In this document: piece by piece, positions 7,661 to 15,879 of the stretch
Numbering within the stretch: the stretch's first letter is position 1
Layout: every line of letters starts with the position of its first letter
Origin: Streptomyces hydrogenans
GTDB lineage: Bacteria; Actinomycetota; Actinomycetes; Streptomycetales; Streptomycetaceae
Reading direction: 5' to 3'
Length of the DNA: 49,788 nucleotides
NCBI RefSeq assembly: GCF_014656075.1
Contig: NZ_BNBS01000058.1
Span: forward strand, 1 to 49,788
Program-made: the position numbers and the translations under genes
Notes under the pieces: generated by a model
Seen by the model: the letters and a program-made list of their open reading frames with translations, nothing else
The model's database searches: none
What the model was told of the DNA's origin: nothing

Positions 7661-7903
7661 TCAGCCGTTGAGGGCGTGGTTGCCGAAGGCCGGGTTGAGC
7701 AGGCCGATCACGTTGACCGTGTTGCCGGAGACGTTCACGGGGACGTGGACCGGGACCTGCACCAGGTTGCCGGAGGCGACACCCGGGGAGTTGAGGGCCT
7801 TGCCGTCGGCCTCGGCGCCGTGGGCGGAGGCGACACCGGCACCGGCGGCGACGATGCCACCGGCGACCATGGTGAGGGCAGCGGCCTTCTTGAGGTTCTT
7901 CAC
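7661..7903 (-). CDS. chpE: Short chaplin ChpE (cysteine-free)
   Basis: This 80-residue secreted hydrophobic surface protein belongs to the chaplin family, which self-assembles into amyloid-like films that let aerial hyphae break the water surface. A signal peptide (about residues 1-27, ending GVASA) precedes one chaplin domain with GNLVQVPVHVPVNVSGNTVN and IGLLNPAFGN. It has no cysteine, as I recall for S. coelicolor ChpE (SCO1800), whereas most chaplins have a pair. The start is GTG at 7903, giving MKNLKKAA, because AGGAGG (7918-7913) lies nine bases upstream; an ATG at 7924 precedes that site and is less likely. A strong terminator follows. Confidence 0.92.
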   Translation of the reverse strand: MKNLKKAAALTMVAGGIVAAGAGVASAHGAEADGKALNSPGVASGNLVQVPVHVPVNVSGNTVNVIGLLNPAFGNHALNG

Positions 7904-8057
7904 TTGGTACTTCCTCCTGGTCATCGCTGCGGCCGGTCCGCCGCAGCACGCCTTGGAGAACGCCGCCGCCCGCTCAGGGTTGCGCCGAACGGGGGATGTA
8001 CACCCGACGGTATGACCTTCTGAACGGGCGTGCGCCCCGGCGCGTTGACGGAGCGTT

Positions 8058-8702
8058 TCAGGTGGTGAGACCGTGGCGGACCGCCCAGAGCGCGGCCTGG
8101 GTGCGGTCCGCGAGGTCGAGCTTCATGAGGATGTTCGAGACGTGGGTCTTCACCGTCTTCTCGGAGAGGACCAGCGCGCGGGCGATCTCCCGGTTGGAGC
8201 GGCCGTCGGCGATCAGGCCGAGGACCTCCCGCTCGCGCTCGGTGAGCGTGGTGCCGCGTCCCGTACCGCCCTGGGGGTCGTCCTGGGCGAGGAGGGCGCC
8301 GGCGACCTCGGGCTGGAGCAGGACGTGGCCGGCGTGGACGGAGCGGATGGCGCCCGCGAGGGCGTCGGGGTCGATGTCCTTGTAGACGTACCCGGAGGCG
8401 CCGGCGCGCAGGGCGGGGACGACGGTGCGCTGCTCCGTGAAACTGGTGACGATGAGGACCTTCGCCGGGTTGGCGAGGCCCCTCAGCCGCTTGAGGGCCT
8501 CGATGCCGTCGGTGCCCGGCATCTTGATGTCCATGAGGACGACGTCCGGTCGGAGCTCCTCCGCGCGGGCGACGCCCTCGGCGCCGTCACCGGCCTCGCC
8601 GACCACCTCTATGTCGTCCTGGACCTCCAGGAAGGTGCGCAGGCCGCGGCGGACGACCTGGTGGTCGTCGACCAGGAGCACGCGGATGGGCTTGTCAGCC
8701 AC
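8058..8702 (-). CDS. NarL/LuxR-family response regulator
   Basis: This 214-residue protein has a receiver domain (1-120) with acidic pocket VDDH (11-14) and phosphoacceptor D58 in VVLMDIKMPG, then a LuxR-type helix-turn-helix (about 150-210) with LTEREREVLGLIADGRSNRE and VKTHVSNILMKL. It is the output partner of the histidine kinase encoded just upstream. The GTG start at 8702 lies inside the end of the kinase gene, an 8-base overlap (GTGGCTGA), which implies translational coupling. Targets are unknown; chpE lies immediately downstream on the same strand but after a 150-base gap. Confidence 0.95.
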   Translation of the reverse strand: MADKPIRVLLVDDHQVVRRGLRTFLEVQDDIEVVGEAGDGAEGVARAEELRPDVVLMDIKMPGTDGIEALKRLRGLANPAKVLIVTSFTEQRTVVPALRAGASGYVYKDIDPDALAGAIRSVHAGHVLLQPEVAGALLAQDDPQGGTGRGTTLTEREREVLGLIADGRSNREIARALVLSEKTVKTHVSNILMKLDLADRTQAALWAVRHGLTT

Positions 8703-9840
8703 CGGGGACCTCCATCTCGATCGTGGTGCCCTCGCCGGGGGCGGAGGTCACGGTGAGGGCGCCGCCGACTCCGGCGGAGCGGTCGCGCATGGACACCAGG
8801 CCGAGGTGGCGGCCGGCGCTGCGGACCGTCCTCGGGTCGAAGCCGCGGCCGTCGTCGGTGACGGTGAGCCGGGCGCCCTGGCCCTGCCGGGTGAGGGCGA
8901 CGGTGACGAGGGCGGCGTCCGCGTGCCGCAGCGCGTTGTGCAGGGCCTCCTGGGCGACCCGGAGGACGGCCTCCTCCTGGGCCGCGGGCAGGGCGCGGAT
9001 GCCGGGGCTGTCGAAGACCACCGTGGCCGTGTGGGCGCGGTCGAGGACCTGGACCTGGGTGCGCAGGGTGTGGACGAGGCCGTCCTCGTCGAGCGCGGCG
9101 GGGCGGAGCTCCACCACGGCGGCCCGCAGCTCGTCGGCGGCCTCCGCGGCGAGCGCGGCGACCTGCTGGAGCTCGACCTTGGCGCGGGTCGGGTCGCGGT
9201 CGACGAGGGCGGCGGCGGCCTGGGCGGTGAGCCGGAGGGAGAAGAGCTTCTGGCTGACGGCGTCGTGCAGCTCGTGGGCCAGCCGGGAGCGCTCCTCGGC
9301 GATGGTGAGCTCGCGGCTGCGCTCGTAGAGCCGGGCGTTGGTGAGGGCGATGGCGGCGTGCTGGGCGAGGATGCCGAGGAGCTCCTCGTCCTCGGCGGTG
9401 AAGCCGCAGCCGCCCTCGGGCCGGGGGCAGCGCTTGTTGGCGAGGAAGAGGGCGCCCAGGGTCTCGTCGCCGTCGCGGACGGGAAGGCCGAGGAAGTCGG
9501 AGAGCTCGGGGTGGGCGTCGGGCCAGCCGCCGAAGCGGGGGTCCTCGCGGACGTCGGCGAGCCGCTCGGGCTCGGCCTTGTGGAGCATCGCGGCGAGGAC
9601 GCCGTGCTGCCGGGGCAGGGGGCCGATGGCCCTCCACTGCTCGTCGGTGACGCCGTCGACGACGAACTGGGCGAAGCCGCCGTGGTCGTCGGGGACGCCC
9701 AGGGCCGCGTACTCGGCGTCGAGGAGCTCGCGGGCGGAGGCGACGATCGTCTTGAGGACGTCGCGGACCTCCATCTGCCGGCTCATCGCCAGGAGTGCGG
9801 TGCTCACGGCGGCGAGGCCGGAGCTCGGTCGGTGGCTCAT
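8695..9840 (-). CDS. GAF-domain sensor histidine kinase (HisKA_3/NarL class)
   Basis: This 381-residue, apparently cytoplasmic kinase has a GAF domain (about 22-170), a HisKA_3 dimerisation helix with SRLAHELHDAVSQKLFSLRL (phosphoacceptor H192 in LHD), and an HATPase with N box EALHNALRHA, TDDGRGFD and GLVSMRDRS. There are no membrane segments, so it senses an internal signal. It resembles the redox/gas-sensing GAF kinases, but no heme ligand can be assigned by eye. The start at 9840 has no strong ribosome site. The frame stays open for nearly 900 bases upstream through repetitive DNA, which I regard as noncoding. Confidence 0.93.
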   Translation of the reverse strand: MSHRPSSGLAAVSTALLAMSRQMEVRDVLKTIVASARELLDAEYAALGVPDDHGGFAQFVVDGVTDEQWRAIGPLPRQHGVLAAMLHKAEPERLADVREDPRFGGWPDAHPELSDFLGLPVRDGDETLGALFLANKRCPRPEGGCGFTAEDEELLGILAQHAAIALTNARLYERSRELTIAEERSRLAHELHDAVSQKLFSLRLTAQAAAALVDRDPTRAKVELQQVAALAAEAADELRAAVVELRPAALDEDGLVHTLRTQVQVLDRAHTATVVFDSPGIRALPAAQEEAVLRVAQEALHNALRHADAALVTVALTRQGQGARLTVTDDGRGFDPRTVRSAGRHLGLVSMRDRSAGVGGALTVTSAPGEGTTIEMEVPGG

Positions 9841-10229
9841 GGGTTCACGGTACCGGCGGGGTGTGACGGCCCGTATGGGGCTGTGGACGGCGCTGGAGGG
9901 GGTCGCGGGACCTAGGTCGAAGTGCCCCCTCGGGGGCGGGACCGGTGCACCCGCGCGTGGCGCGGGTGAAGGGGAGCACGCGCGCGCGTGCGTGAGGCGC
10001 GTGCGTGAAGCACGTGCCTGCTGGATGGGGCGGGGAGGCAGCCGGGGGCGGGGGCCGAGGGCAGGGGCGGAGGGGTGGCGCTCGGTCCGGCAGGCGCGCG
10101 GCGGAGCCCGTACGCCGGCGCGGGCCAGGGGCGGACGGGGCCTGGGCGGCTCCGGGACGGGCGTGGCACTCGACCCGGCAGGTGCGGGGCCTGACCCCGT
10201 ACCCCGGGGCCTGACCCCGTACCCCGGGG
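9841..10229. other. Long noncoding region upstream of the kinase, with hairpins and a 20-bp duplication
   Basis: No gene is supported here. The segment holds a hairpin CACCCGCG/CGCGGGTG (9948-9968), an alternating purine-pyrimidine GC stretch around 9978-10018, and two exact head-to-tail copies of GGGGCCTGACCCCGTACCCC (10186-10205 and 10206-10225). Long frames exist on both strands, but they are rich in Arg, Pro, Gly and Ala, as expected of unselected high-GC DNA. Confidence 0.6.
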
Positions 10230-10494
10230 CCGGGACCCGGGCGGGTGGGCCTGGGACGGCCGTGGCGGCCGGTTCTACGGGCGCGGGGCGGAGCCCGTAT
10301 CCCCGGGCCGGAGCGCGGGCGGGGCGGTCCGGGGCAGCCGTGGCGGCCGGTTCCACGGGCGCGAAGCGGAGCCCGTATCCCCGGGCCGGAGCGCGGGCGG
10401 GGCGGGCCGGGACAGCCGTGGCGGCCGGTTCTACGGGCGCGAAGCGGAGCCCGTATCCCCGGGCCGGGACTCGGGCGGGGCGGGCCGGGGGCCG
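10230..10494. repeat. 78-bp tandem repeat, three full copies plus a partial
   Basis: Copies begin at 10261, 10339 and 10417, each opening with CGTGGCGGCCGGTT and containing GGAGCCCGTATCCCCGGGCC. The period is exactly 78 bp and a partial copy lies to the left (about 10230-10260). Because 78 is a multiple of three, all frames repeat a 26-residue unit (for example SPYPRAGARAGRAG on the plus strand), but there is no start site or normal codon bias to suggest a protein. The copies differ at only a few positions, so the expansion looks recent. Confidence 0.85.
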
Positions 10495-10932
10495 GCGGCT
10501 CCGGGGGCGGTCCTGGCGTTCGGTTCGGTGGGTGCGGGGGCGGTGGCGGTGGCTCTGGGTGGGGATGGGGGCGTCGCTGGGAGGAGTTCGGGGGTGGTGG
10601 GGTCCTCCTTGAGGTGGAGGGGGGTCACCGTGTGCATTGCTGGAGCAACGCCGGGTGAGTTTGTTACGTCGCCTATGTGAGCCCGCGCATAGGACCCAGG
10701 TCACTTACGAAGCAACCTAGTGGAGTGGTTAGGGGTGGTTTGATCCGGGACGAATCGGCCCTGAAGGGCTGTCTCGGGCACGTACACGGGTCCCTGATCC
10801 ACTATCCGGGATCGTACGTCACACCTTTGCCACGCGATTTTGCTGCCGCTAAGAATTGCCCCCGTCGCCGCCGAGCAGGCGCAGCGCCGCCCCGGCCCAG
10901 CGACCCCCAGCGATTCGAAGAGGTAGTCCTGC
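10495..10932 (+). other. Noncoding leader region of the transglycosylase gene
   Basis: No gene is supported here. GC drops in this segment. It contains the dyad CCTATG/CATAGG (10672-10693), the small hairpin AACC/GGTT around 10717-10733, and the paired elements listed separately at 10742-10819. A weak ribosome site (GAAGAGGTAG) lies before the ATG at 10933. Confidence 0.5.
10742..10819 (+). promoter_or_regulatory. Structured RNA candidate in the leader of the transglycosylase gene
   Basis: GATCCGGGA (10742-10750) can pair with TCCCTGATC (10791-10799, one mismatch), enclosing the hairpin GCCCTGAAGGGC. Alternatively ACGTAC (10780-10785) pairs with GTACGT (10814-10819) around an inner TCCC/GGGA stem. 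The two folds share the TCCCTGATC segment and exclude each other, a layout seen in riboswitches. Cell-wall hydrolase genes in Streptomyces often carry c-di-AMP riboswitches, but the hallmark sequences of that class are not visible. Confidence 0.3.
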
Positions 10933-11697
10933 ATGTCTCAGAACACCCCTGGCCACAGTCGTGGTCTGAAGAAGACCCACAAGGCCACGATCGCCGGTGT
11001 CGCCGCTCTGGGCGCTGCCGCGCTCACCCTCTCCCTGGTGCCGGGCAACGGTTCCACCGAGACCGAGCCGCAGGCGCTGAACACGAGCCAGCGGGTGGCG
11101 TGGTCCTATGACGCCGCCAGCCCGCAGGCCAAGGCGCTGGCCGCGAGCGTGACCGACCAGCACACCACCATCGGCCTGAAGGCCAAGCTGGACGCCGAGG
11201 CGAAGGCCAAGGCCCAGGCCGCGGCCAAGGCGAAGGCCGCGAAGGCGAAGGCCGACGCCGCCGCGAAGAAGCGGGCCGCCGAGGCGAAGGCCGCGGCGAA
11301 GGCGAAGGCCGCCGCGAAGAAGCGCGCCGCGACGAAGACCGCCGCGAGCCGTTCCGTCACCCGGACCCCGGTCTTCGCGAACAACCTCGACGGCTGGATC
11401 CGCGAGGCGCTGTTCATCATGGACAAGCACGACATCCCGGGCTCGTACAACGGCCTGCACAAGAACATCATGCGCGAGTCCAGCGGCAACCCGTACGCGA
11501 TCAACAACTGGGACATCAACGCCATCAACGGCGTCCCGTCCAAGGGTCTGCTCCAGGTCATCTACCCGACCTTCAAGGCGTACCACGTGAAGGGCACCAA
11601 GTTCGACCAGTACGACCCGGTCGCCAACATCGTCGCCGCCGCCAACTACGCGGCCGACCGTTACGGCTCGATCGACAACGTCAACAGCGCCTACTGA
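10933..11697 (+). CDS. Secreted lytic transglycosylase (SLT domain) with Lys/Ala-rich linker
   Basis: This 254-residue protein is predicted to cleave peptidoglycan glycan strands outside the membrane. A basic N-terminus and a hydrophobic segment (about 18-36, TIAGVAALGAAALTLSLV) act as signal or anchor. A strikingly repetitive Lys/Ala/Glu helix follows (about 82-138). The C-terminal SLT domain (about 150-254) has catalytic Glu182 in IMRESSGNPYAIN, then WDINAINGVPSKGLLQVI and YPTFKAYH. The linker probably spans or binds the wall. It stands alone between a long leader and a strong bidirectional terminator. Confidence 0.9.
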   Translation: MSQNTPGHSRGLKKTHKATIAGVAALGAAALTLSLVPGNGSTETEPQALNTSQRVAWSYDAASPQAKALAASVTDQHTTIGLKAKLDAEAKAKAQAAAKAKAAKAKADAAAKKRAAEAKAAAKAKAAAKKRAATKTAASRSVTRTPVFANNLDGWIREALFIMDKHDIPGSYNGLHKNIMRESSGNPYAINNWDINAINGVPSKGLLQVIYPTFKAYHVKGTKFDQYDPVANIVAAANYAADRYGSIDNVNSAY

Positions 11698-11710
11698 GTC
11701 GCCCCGACGA

Positions 11711-11752
11711 CGCCGAAGGGCGGCACCCCGTGCGGGGTGCCGCCCTTCGGCG
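11711..11752. terminator. Bidirectional terminator between the transglycosylase and FHA-ABC genes
   Basis: A 19-bp perfect stem, CGCCGAAGGGCGGCACCCC (11711-11729) against 11734-11752, closes a GTGC tetraloop. It fills the gap between the convergent stop codons at 11697 and 11768. Confidence 0.9.
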
Positions 11753-11767
11753 CGTGCCGTGCGGCCG

Positions 11768-14329
11768 CTACTTGCGCATGACCTCGGGCTCGTGGCGGCG
11801 CAGCAGGCGCGCGACCAGGACGCCGAGGACGACGGTCATGAACAGCAGCACGCCGATGTTGAAGCTCCACTGGCCGACGCTGTGCTCCCACAGGGGGTCC
11901 AGGTCGGTGGGGTTCTTCGGGTCCCACGGCGCCATCAGGTGCGCGAGGTCGAGCGTGGTGCCGGCGCCGGCGATGGCCCAGCGGGAGGGCATGAGCCAGG
12001 CGAACTGCTCCAGGCCGGGCGAGCCGAAGACCTTGAAGAGGATGCCGGTGAAGACGACCTGGACGATCGCGAACATGACGAGCAGCGGCATGGTCTTCTC
12101 GGCGGTCTTCACCAGCGCGGAGATGACCAGGCCGACCATCATCGAGGTGAGGCCGAGCGCGATGACGGTGAGGCAGAGCTCGACGGCCGGCGGCATGAGC
12201 AGGCCCTCGGCGGGCAGGTCGCGGATGGCGAAGCCGATGCCGCAGAGGATGACGCCCTGGAAGGCCGTGATGACGCCGAGGACGATCACCTTGGACATCA
12301 GGTAGGCCGAGCGGGAGAGGCCGGTGGCGCGCTCCCGTTCGTAGATGACCCGTTCCTTGATCAGCTCTCGGACGGAGTTCGCGGCTCCGGAGAAGCACAT
12401 GCCGACCGTGAGGATCAGCATGATGATGCCGGCGTCGCCGTTGAAGCGGGACGGCGGCGTGGGCGGCGCCAGGCCGAAGTCGGAGGGGATGACGACGGAG
12501 ACCGAGCCGATGACCGCCGGGAGCATCACCATGAGGGCGAGGAAGCCCTTGTCGGAGGCGATCACCGAGGTGTAGCGGCGGATCAGGGTCCACAGCTGGG
12601 AGCCCCAGCCCTGCGGCTTGGGCGGGCGGGACATCGCCTGCTGCGGCATGTGGACGGGCTGGGCGGCGACGGCGTCGATGTCCGCGGCGTACAGCTGGTA
12701 GTGCTGCGAGCCCTTCCAGCGGCCGGCCCAGTCGTAGTCGCGGTAGTTCTCGAAGGCGGAGAAGACGTCGGCCCAGGAGGTGTAGCCGAAGAAGTTCAGC
12801 GCCTCGTCCGGCGGGCCGAAGTAGGCCACGGAGCCGCCGGGGGCCATCACCAGGAGCTTGTCGCAGAGGGCCAGCTCGGCGACCGAGTGGGTGACGACGA
12901 GGACCGTGCGGCCGTCGTCGGCGAGGCCGCGGAGCAGCTGCATGACGTCGCGGTCCATGCCCGGGTCGAGGCCGGAGGTCGGCTCGTCCAGGAAGATCAG
13001 CGAGGGCTTGGTCAGCAGCTCCAGGGCGACCGAGACGCGCTTGCGCTGGCCGCCGGAGAGGGAGGTGACCTTCTTCTCCTTGTGGATGTCGAGCTTGAGC
13101 TCGCGCAGCACCTCGTCGATGCGGGCCTCGCGCTCCGCGGTGGCGGTGTCGCCGGGGAAGCGGAGCTTGGCGGCGTACCGGAGCGCCTTCTGGACGGTCA
13201 GCTCCTTGTGCAGGATGTCGTCCTGCGGGACCAGACCGATGCGCTGGCGCAGCTCGGCGAACTGCTTGTAGAGGCTTCGGTTGTCGTAGAGGACGTCGCC
13301 CTCGTTGGCGGGCCGGTAGCCGGTGAGCGCCTTGAGGAGGGTCGACTTGCCGGAGCCGGAGGGGCCGATGACGCCGATGAGCGACTTCTCGGGGACGCCG
13401 AAGGAGACGTCCTTGAGGATCTGCTTGCCGCCGTCGACGGTGACCGTGAGGTGGCGGGCCGAGAAGGAGACGGAGCCGGTGTCGACGAACTCTTCGAGCT
13501 GGCCGCCGACGATCCGGAAGGTGGAGTGGCCGACGCCGACGATGTCCTGCGGGCCGAGGAGGGCGGTGCCGCCCTTGGGGATCGGCTGACCGTTGACGTA
13601 GGTGCCGTTGTGCGAGCCGAGGTCGCGGATCTCCATGCGGCCGTCGGGCGTGGCGTGGAACTCGGCGTGGTGGCGCGAGACCTGGAGGTCGGAGACGACC
13701 AGTTCGTTCTCGAGCGCACGGCCGATGCGCATGACGTGGCCGAGGGCGAGCTGGTGGAACGTGGTCGGGCTGCGGTCGGAGTAGGCCGACGACGCCCCCG
13801 CGGCGGCGTGGCCCTGCGGGACCGGCTGCTGGACCGGGGCGCCCTGGTGGGGCACCTGCGGCGGGACCTGGCCGCCGTGCTGCGCGGGGGGCTGCTGCCA
13901 GCCGCCCTGCTGCGGCGGGGCGTCGTGGGTGGACCACTCGGCCTGCTCGCGGGGCTGCTGGACCGGCTGCTGCACGGGCTGCTGGACCGGGGCGCCCTGG
14001 TGGGCGGGGACCGGGTGCCCGGCGTGCGCGGCGGCGAGGTTCAGGCGCGGGCCGTCCGTCGGGTTGCCGAGGTGCACGGCGATCCCGGGGCCGACCTCCA
14101 GCTGCTGGATCCGCTGGCCCGCGACGAAGGTGCCGTTGGTGGAGCCGTGGTCCTCGATGGCCCAGCTCCGGCCGTTCCAGCTGATCGTGGCGTGCCGCCA
14201 CGAGACCCTGGCGTCGTCGATGGCCAGGTCCCCCTGTGGGTCGCGGCCCAGGGTGTACGACCGGGACGGCTCCAGCGTCCAGGTCCTGCCGTTGAGTTCG
14301 AGTACGAGTTCTGGCACTCCATGCCCCAC
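11768..14329 (-). CDS. FHA-FHA-ABC ATPase-ABC2 permease fusion transporter
   Basis: This 853-residue protein carries two forkhead-associated domains, one at about 20-92 (YTLGRD, VSWRHA, HGSTNGTFV) and one at about 195-275 (RIGRALENELVV, VSRHHAEF, GSHNGTYVNG). A Pro/Gln-rich linker with repeated QGAPVQQPV separates them. An ABC ATPase follows (about 290-520; GPSGSGKST at 322, LSGGQRKRVS, FLDEPTSGLDPG), then a six-helix ABC-2 permease (about 570-853) like the ABCG half-transporters. FHA domains bind phosphothreonine, so Ser/Thr kinase control is expected. The substrate is unknown. The GTG start at 14329 has GGGGGA six bases upstream. It is divergent from serB. Confidence 0.93.
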   Translation of the reverse strand: MGHGVPELVLELNGRTWTLEPSRSYTLGRDPQGDLAIDDARVSWRHATISWNGRSWAIEDHGSTNGTFVAGQRIQQLEVGPGIAVHLGNPTDGPRLNLAAAHAGHPVPAHQGAPVQQPVQQPVQQPREQAEWSTHDAPPQQGGWQQPPAQHGGQVPPQVPHQGAPVQQPVPQGHAAAGASSAYSDRSPTTFHQLALGHVMRIGRALENELVVSDLQVSRHHAEFHATPDGRMEIRDLGSHNGTYVNGQPIPKGGTALLGPQDIVGVGHSTFRIVGGQLEEFVDTGSVSFSARHLTVTVDGGKQILKDVSFGVPEKSLIGVIGPSGSGKSTLLKALTGYRPANEGDVLYDNRSLYKQFAELRQRIGLVPQDDILHKELTVQKALRYAAKLRFPGDTATAEREARIDEVLRELKLDIHKEKKVTSLSGGQRKRVSVALELLTKPSLIFLDEPTSGLDPGMDRDVMQLLRGLADDGRTVLVVTHSVAELALCDKLLVMAPGGSVAYFGPPDEALNFFGYTSWADVFSAFENYRDYDWAGRWKGSQHYQLYAADIDAVAAQPVHMPQQAMSRPPKPQGWGSQLWTLIRRYTSVIASDKGFLALMVMLPAVIGSVSVVIPSDFGLAPPTPPSRFNGDAGIIMLILTVGMCFSGAANSVRELIKERVIYERERATGLSRSAYLMSKVIVLGVITAFQGVILCGIGFAIRDLPAEGLLMPPAVELCLTVIALGLTSMMVGLVISALVKTAEKTMPLLVMFAIVQVVFTGILFKVFGSPGLEQFAWLMPSRWAIAGAGTTLDLAHLMAPWDPKNPTDLDPLWEHSVGQWSFNIGVLLFMTVVLGVLVARLLRRHEPEVMRK

Positions 14330-14531
14330 TGTGTGTCCCCCGATGCACCCCCGTCACGGGGGCCCTAGGGATGGCGAATCATCCTGGGGAACTATTTCAG
14401 GCCGGGTCCCCGATCCGAAAGTCGGGCGGCGTGAAGACCCGAGGGAGGGTCTCCGGGCCCGCCGGCGCGGTGTTCGGCCGGCCGGGTGTCCGCTACGCGG
14501 GACGGGGCGTCGGGTGGCATCGGGTGCCCGA

Positions 14532-14537
14532 TACGGT
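14532..14537 (+). promoter_or_regulatory. -10 box upstream of serB
   Basis: TACGGT ends nine bases before the serB ATG, with GGGAG between. The transcript would have almost no leader. Confidence 0.35.
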
Positions 14538-14546
14538 GGGAGCACC

Positions 14547-15788
14547 ATGAGCGCATCGCAGACACCGGACGTTCCCGCCGTTCCCGCCGCGGACGTGCCC
14601 ACGCTTCTCGTCAAGATCTTCGGGAAGGACCGGCCCGGTATCACCGCCGGTCTCTTCGACACCCTGGCCGCCTTCTCCGTGGATGTCGTCGACATCGAGC
14701 AGGTCGTCTCGCGCGGCCGGCTGGTGCTGTGCGCGCTGGTCACCGAGCCGACCGTCGCCTCCCAGGGCGAGCTGCGCGCGACCGTGCACAGCTGGGCGGA
14801 GTCGCTGAAGCTCCAGGCCGAGATCATCTCGGGCACCGGCGACAACCGTCCGCGCGGCGAGGGCCGCTCGCACGTGACGGTGCTCGGGCACCCGCTGACG
14901 GCCGAGCAGACGGCGGCCATAGCGGCCAGGATCGCCGGTTCGGGCGGCAACATCGACCGCATCTTCCGGCTGGCGAAGTACCCGGTGACGGCGGTCGAGT
15001 TCGCCGTCTCGGGCTGTGCGACGGAGGCGCTGCGGACGGCGCTGGCCCCCGAGGCGCACACCATCGGCGTGGACGTGGCCGTGGTCTCGGCCGGGCTGCA
15101 CCGGCGGGCCCAGCGGCTGGTCGTCATGGACGTGGACTCGACGCTGATCCAGGACGAGGTCATCGAGCTCTTCGCGGCGCACGCGGGGTGCGAGGAGAAG
15201 GTCGCCGAGGTGACGGCGGCGGCGATGCGCGGCGAGCTGGACTTCGAGCAGTCGCTGCACGCGCGCGTGGCGCTCCTGGAGGGCCTGGACGCGTCGGTGG
15301 TGGACAAGGTGCGGGCCGAGGTGCGACTCACGCCGGGCGCGCGGACCCTGATCCGGACCCTCAAGCGGCTCGGCTACCAGGTGGGGGTGGTCTCGGGCGG
15401 CTTCACCCAGGTCACCGACGACCTGAAGGAGCGTCTGGGGCTGGACTTCGCCCAGGCCAACACCCTGGAGATCGTGGACGGGAAGCTCACGGGCCGGGTG
15501 ACGGGCGAGATCGTGGACCGGGCGGGCAAGGCGCGGCTGCTGCGCCGGTTCGCGGCGGAGGCCGGGGTGCCGCTGGCGCAGACGGTGGCGATCGGCGACG
15601 GCGCCAACGACCTGGACATGCTGAACGCGGCCGGGCTCGGGGTGGCGTTCAACGCGAAGCCGGTGGTGCGCGAGGCGGCGCACACGGCGGTGAACGTGCC
15701 CTTCCTCGACACCGTGCTGTACCTGCTGGGGATCACCCGCGAGGAGGTCGAGGCGGCGGACGACGGCGCGGAGGACCCGCTCCACTGA
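14547..15788 (+). CDS. serB: Phosphoserine phosphatase SerB with two ACT-type domains
   Basis: This 413-residue enzyme should hydrolyse O-phosphoserine to serine, the last step of serine synthesis. The N-terminal half has two ACT-like domains (about 18-95, VKIFGKDRPGITAGLFD, and about 108-185), probably amino-acid regulatory sites. The HAD domain (about 195-395) has the nucleophile motif VMDVDSTLIQDE, VVSGGFTQVTDDL and GDGANDLDML. This long architecture is the mycobacterial/actinobacterial form. A perfect bidirectional terminator follows. It is divergent from the FHA-ABC gene. Confidence 0.96.
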   Translation: MSASQTPDVPAVPAADVPTLLVKIFGKDRPGITAGLFDTLAAFSVDVVDIEQVVSRGRLVLCALVTEPTVASQGELRATVHSWAESLKLQAEIISGTGDNRPRGEGRSHVTVLGHPLTAEQTAAIAARIAGSGGNIDRIFRLAKYPVTAVEFAVSGCATEALRTALAPEAHTIGVDVAVVSAGLHRRAQRLVVMDVDSTLIQDEVIELFAAHAGCEEKVAEVTAAAMRGELDFEQSLHARVALLEGLDASVVDKVRAEVRLTPGARTLIRTLKRLGYQVGVVSGGFTQVTDDLKERLGLDFAQANTLEIVDGKLTGRVTGEIVDRAGKARLLRRFAAEAGVPLAQTVAIGDGANDLDMLNAAGLGVAFNAKPVVREAAHTAVNVPFLDTVLYLLGITREEVEAADDGAEDPLH

Positions 15789-15811
15789 CCCGCGCCGGTC
15801 CCTCTCGTACG

Positions 15812-15852
15812 CGAAGGGGCCCGGCCGTCGTGAGGACGGCCGGGCCCCTTCG
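15812..15852. terminator. Bidirectional terminator between serB and the SixA-like gene
   Basis: A perfect 18-bp stem, CGAAGGGGCCCGGCCGTC (15812-15829) against 15835-15852, has a 5-nt loop and lies between convergent stop codons at 15788 and 15880. Confidence 0.9.
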
Positions 15853-15879
15853 CGCGTGTCCGCGCGCGGGTGGTGCGGG

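Noticed and set aside
9841..10704. In-frame upstream extension of the kinase, which would give a 669-residue protein
   Set aside because: The extension is Pro/Arg/Ala repeats from tandem noncoding DNA with no start site; the GAF kinase is complete from residue 1 at 9840.
10742..10819. c-di-AMP (ydaO-type) riboswitch
   Set aside because: The conserved segments I expect for that class (a TGAATCC-like core and a GACAGCTAACC-like 3' part) are not present, so only an unspecific structured leader is reported.
11759..14368. 869-codon plus-strand frame opposite the FHA-ABC transporter
   Set aside because: It is a complement shadow: low complexity, rich in Gly, Asp, Ala and Val, with no motif, while the minus strand carries clear FHA and ABC motifs.
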